Positions 5,435 to 7,647 of a DNA stretch of 7,647 nucleotides are shown here, in pieces. Position numbers and translations under genes: made by a program. A model generated the notes under the pieces. It was not told the origin of the DNA. It did no database searches and saw nothing but the letters and a program-made list of their open reading frames with translations. How positions within the stretch are numbered: the stretch's first letter is position 1; every line of letters begins with the position of its first letter. This DNA is from DATHWB01 sp046565785 (lineage in GTDB: Bacteria; Actinomycetota; Acidimicrobiia; Spongiisociales; ZC4RG35), in the NCBI GenBank assembly GCA_046565785.1, contig JBKHXZ010000027.1:1-7647 (forward strand). Direction: 5' to 3'.

Positions 5435-7138
5435 ATGGATTCGTCAGTCGTCATCACCATCGTCGTCCTCGCGGCAGTCGCATGGCTGGCCTTCCTCGGT
5501 GTCCAGGCTTTGCGCAGCCGGGGCCCGGAAGAAGTCCCTTCCAACCTGGCTCCGGGCGAGTCCGACGATGTCTTGGAGACCAAGCGCCTGGAGCGGACCC
5601 AGCAGGCCGCAGTGCTTCTCTCTGCCTTCCTCGCCATCGGCCTGCCGCTCTACTACCTCGGCGAGAACAGCCGGCAGGAAGGGTTTGTCGAACAGTTCGA
5701 TCAGGAGTCGATCACCCGGGGCGAGCACCTAGTGGAAGAGTTCGCCTGCTACTCGTGCCACGGGCCGGACGGCACCGGCGGCCAAGCGCCGTACGTCGAG
5801 AAGCGAACGGGCGCGCAGGTGAACTGGGTCGCCCCGCCACTCAACAACATCTTCTACCGGTACGACCGTGATGCCGTGCGGTACTGGATCACCTACGGCC
5901 GGGGGAATTCACCGATGCCGGCTTGGGGTCTGGCCGGTGGCGGTCCGATGAACGAAGCCCAGGTGGAGGACGTCCTCAACTATCTGGAGGCTCATCAGGT
6001 GCCACAGGCGGTCTCGGCCAACGAGGTCGAGCGCAACATCCAGATCGCCCTCGATGATCTCGAGGGCGCCGAAGAGGCGATCGCCGCCGCCATCCTCGAC
6101 CAGCGTCAGATCATCGCCCAGCTCATGCTTTCAGACGATTTCGTGGAGGCGGCCGAGGAGTTGGCCGAACGGGCTGGTGCCGTCCTCGATGCCGCCGGTG
6201 AGGGCATCGACACCGACGGGGACGGCCTGTCGGACAATGCCGAACTGGAGATCTCGGCGATCACGGCCGAGGCGGCGGCAATCTTCACCCCTCCCGGCCT
6301 GGAACCGCTCACCCTGGACCCTGGCAACCCGGCGACCGACGGCACTGCCGACGCCGAACGGATCACCGCCCTGCTCGAAACACTCGTCGAGTTGGCCGAA
6401 GGCGACGCCCCGATCGTGGCGAACGCCATCACCGCCATCCAGATCGCCATCGACGCCGGCGGCGACGACGGGGATGGCGACGGGATTCCTGACGCGGCCG
6501 AGGCCCAGATCCCCGGTCAGATCGATGCTGCACGTGACGAAGTGGTGCCCAGTGAGATCCGCGTGGTCGAGCTCGACCCCACCAACGAGGCTTCGGTCGG
6601 CGGTGACCCGGACATGACCACCGCCACCCGGGTGGTGTCCGGGCTCGAATCTCTCGCCTTGAACCTGCGGGTACAGGCCAACAACCTCGATTCGCTGCTC
6701 GGTCCGGCCGAAGCTGCGCTGCAAAACCTGCTCGATGCCCAGGAACGTCGGGCCTGGGAGTTCGACTTCCAGGGGATCGCCGACCACGTCTTCGACGGAG
6801 ACGTCGAGCTCGCCCGGCGGGTGGTGGGGATCTACCAGTCGAACTGCGCACGCTGTCACACCTCGGGCTATTCGGCCGGAGTGGCCTTCGCCCAGGAGGC
6901 GGGCTCCGGCGGGTTCGGCCCGGCGTTGTGGGACGGCCGCCCAGCGGTTCAGTTCCTCAGCGAGGAGGATCTCGTCGACTTCCTCCTGGTCGGAGCCGAG
7001 GCGAACACGCCCTACGGCGTGAACGGATTCGGCACCGGGCGCATGCCTGGGTTTGGCACCACGCTGTCGACCGAGGATCTGGCCAACCTCGCCCGCTGGC
7101 TGCGAGCCGGCAACCTCACCGGGATGGAGGAGAACTGA
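5435..7138 (+). CDS. Membrane-anchored diheme cytochrome c with a calcium-loop-like repeat insert
   Basis: A 567-residue protein likely to accept electrons from the Rieske centre, in place of cytochrome f or c1. Two membrane helices (about 5-25 and 58-74) flank a charged cytoplasmic loop and place the rest outside. Heme domain 1 has CYSCH (105-109) with Met161 in SPMPAW as likely sixth ligand; heme domain 2 has CARCH (471-475) with Met537 in GRMPGF. Both resemble small class I cytochromes such as those of CcoP. Between them, about 190-440 is an Ala/Glu/Asp-rich, largely helical insert with no cytochrome features. It carries DTDGDGLSDNAE (259-270) and DGDGDGIPDAAE (345-356), the DxDxDGxxD calcium-loop pattern of EF-hand or thrombospondin type 3 repeats, within two duplicated modules. 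The ATG follows GAGGAG (5425-5430) by 4 bases. The diheme cytochrome plus b6 core recalls actinobacterial bcc complexes, but the insert is not usual there. Confidence 0.92.
   Translation: MDSSVVITIVVLAAVAWLAFLGVQALRSRGPEEVPSNLAPGESDDVLETKRLERTQQAAVLLSAFLAIGLPLYYLGENSRQEGFVEQFDQESITRGEHLVEEFACYSCHGPDGTGGQAPYVEKRTGAQVNWVAPPLNNIFYRYDRDAVRYWITYGRGNSPMPAWGLAGGGPMNEAQVEDVLNYLEAHQVPQAVSANEVERNIQIALDDLEGAEEAIAAAILDQRQIIAQLMLSDDFVEAAEELAERAGAVLDAAGEGIDTDGDGLSDNAELEISAITAEAAAIFTPPGLEPLTLDPGNPATDGTADAERITALLETLVELAEGDAPIVANAITAIQIAIDAGGDDGDGDGIPDAAEAQIPGQIDAARDEVVPSEIRVVELDPTNEASVGGDPDMTTATRVVSGLESLALNLRVQANNLDSLLGPAEAALQNLLDAQERRAWEFDFQGIADHVFDGDVELARRVVGIYQSNCARCHTSGYSAGVAFAQEAGSGGFGPALWDGRPAVQFLSEEDLVDFLLVGAEANTPYGVNGFGTGRMPGFGTTLSTEDLANLARWLRAGNLTGMEEN
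6203..6709 (+). repeat. Two protein-level repeat modules (about 86 residues each) inside the diheme cytochrome c
   Basis: Residues 257-342 and about 343-425 of the cytochrome align at a constant offset of 86: Asp259/Asp345, Asp261/Asp347, Asp263/Asp349, Asp267/Asp353, Glu270/Glu356, Asp295/Asp381 (both in LDPxN) and Asn298/Asn384. A small 4-residue shift follows, then LLETL pairs with GLESL. The nucleotide sequences have diverged, so this is an old duplication. An Ala-rich helix precedes each Asp-rich loop. Confidence 0.75.
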
Positions 7139-7491
7139 TGCGCGAACTCATGCGAGACCTGCTGTCGGCGAACCTGTTCGTCACCGGGATCATCCTCACG
7201 GTGGCGGCCATCGTCATCTTCTTCGGGTCGGTCTACCTGCTCAATTACACCAACTTGGGAAAGAAGCTGGCGTTCCTCGTGACCGGCGCCGGGATCTTCG
7301 GATGGGGCACCATCGGTTCCCTGCTCTTCGTGCTGTACGCCCCCCGCGGCCCCCGGCCGGAGAACATCGAAGGTCTCAACCCGTTCGAGATTCGCATTAT
7401 CCCCATCGCGTACACCCTGGTGTCGTTCATCCTGTTCGTCATGTTCCTGGTCGCCATGAACCAGTACGAGGAGTCGCAGGAACGCGCCTGA
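7138..7491 (+). CDS. Small membrane protein, last gene of the bc-type operon
   Basis: A 117-residue protein with three predicted membrane helices at about 13-35, 44-67 and 87-107. A short polar loop (68-86, Pro/Arg-rich then NPFEIR) separates helices 2 and 3, and the C-terminal tail is acidic. I do not recognise a family and see no Cys, His or other cofactor ligands. The start overlaps the cytochrome c stop by one base (TGATG), and GGAGG at 7126-7130 is a good ribosome site; an in-frame ATG at 7150 is a less likely alternative. Translational coupling and operon position suggest a small accessory or structural subunit of the same complex, comparable in role to the small single-helix subunits of b6f, but this is inference. 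Confidence 0.85.
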   Translation: MRELMRDLLSANLFVTGIILTVAAIVIFFGSVYLLNYTNLGKKLAFLVTGAGIFGWGTIGSLLFVLYAPRGPRPENIEGLNPFEIRIIPIAYTLVSFILFVMFLVAMNQYEESQERA

Positions 7492-7549
7492 GCGCAAACC
7501 CTGGGTTCCTGTGGCTCTATAGGCACTTTCGCTGCATCGGTTTGGTGAA
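7492..7549. other. Short convergent intergenic gap, no clear terminator
   Basis: These 58 bases separate the operon end from the 3' end of the minus-strand gene. There is a short palindrome AACCCTGGGTT (7497-7507) and distant complementary CAAACC (7495-7500) and GGTTTG (7539-7544). Neither gives a convincing GC-rich stem followed by a T-run on either strand. Confidence 0.4.
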
Positions 7550-7647
7550 CTACGAGCGCGTTTCCAGGTAGTAGCTGAGGATGCGGAACTCGGTGGCCAA
7601 GTCGACGTTGCGCACCACCACCTCGGGCGGAACCTGCACCGTGACTC
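7550..7647 (-). CDS. Unidentified protein, C-terminal fragment (runs in from the right edge)
   Basis: Reading the minus strand from the right edge gives 31 open codons ending in TAG (complement of 7550-7552). The C-terminus reads approximately VPPEVVVRNVDLATEFR followed by ILSYYLETRS. The composition, strong third-position GC and the lack of any gene on the other strand support real coding, but the piece is too short to assign a family. It converges on the respiratory operon and is probably a separate transcription unit. Confidence 0.55.
   Translation of the reverse strand, partial: VTVQVPPEVVVRNVDLATEFRILSYYLETRS

Noticed and set aside
7492..7549. Possible bidirectional terminator between the convergent genes
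   Set aside because: The palindrome at 7497-7507 has too small a loop, and the CAAACC/GGTTTG pair is only 6 bases with a long loop; no T-run on either strand.

Overview
This window is high-GC bacterial DNA that carries an almost complete operon for a cytochrome b6f/bc-type quinol:cytochrome c oxidoreductase. A divergently transcribed membrane gene of the heme-copper oxidase subunit I family sits beside it. High GC, GTG starts, alanine/proline/glutamate-rich linkers and a split b6-type cytochrome b with a separate diheme cytochrome c suggest an actinobacterium. A deep-branching class such as Acidimicrobiia is my best guess, but this is inference and no marker gene is present to prove it.

Layout. 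Minus strand, left: the 5' end of an unidentified gene (1-131) and, overlapping it by 8 bases and read before it, a roughly 12-helix protein (124-1527). That protein aligns with cbb3-type oxidase subunit I but has lost every heme and copper ligand. A 189-base divergent intergenic region (1528-1716) holds a 15-base palindrome and three tandem 13-14 base repeats. Plus strand, 1717-7491: seven tightly packed genes with gaps of 11 bases or less, or overlaps of 1-4 bases. In order they are an unknown 4-helix membrane protein, a 2[4Fe-4S] ferredoxin, cytochrome b6-type subunit, subunit IV-type subunit with a long Pro/Ala/Glu N-terminal arm, Rieske protein, membrane-anchored diheme cytochrome c, and a small 3-helix membrane protein. 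Minus strand, right: the 3' end of an unrelated, unidentified gene (7550-7647) converges on the operon.

How the genes work together. The b6-like, subunit IV-like and Rieske proteins form the quinol-oxidising core. The diheme cytochrome c probably takes the place of cytochrome f or c1 and passes electrons to a terminal oxidase encoded elsewhere. The ferredoxin and its 4-helix partner are not standard parts of bc or b6f complexes. Because the b6 subunit keeps the Cys that in b6f complexes holds the extra heme on the cytoplasmic side, they may form a cytoplasmic electron entry or exit point. The ligand-free oxidase-like protein cannot be an ordinary oxidase and is the most unusual item here. The diheme cytochrome is also unusual: between its two heme domains lies a long insert built from two modules of about 86 residues, each starting with a calcium-loop-like DxDxDG motif.
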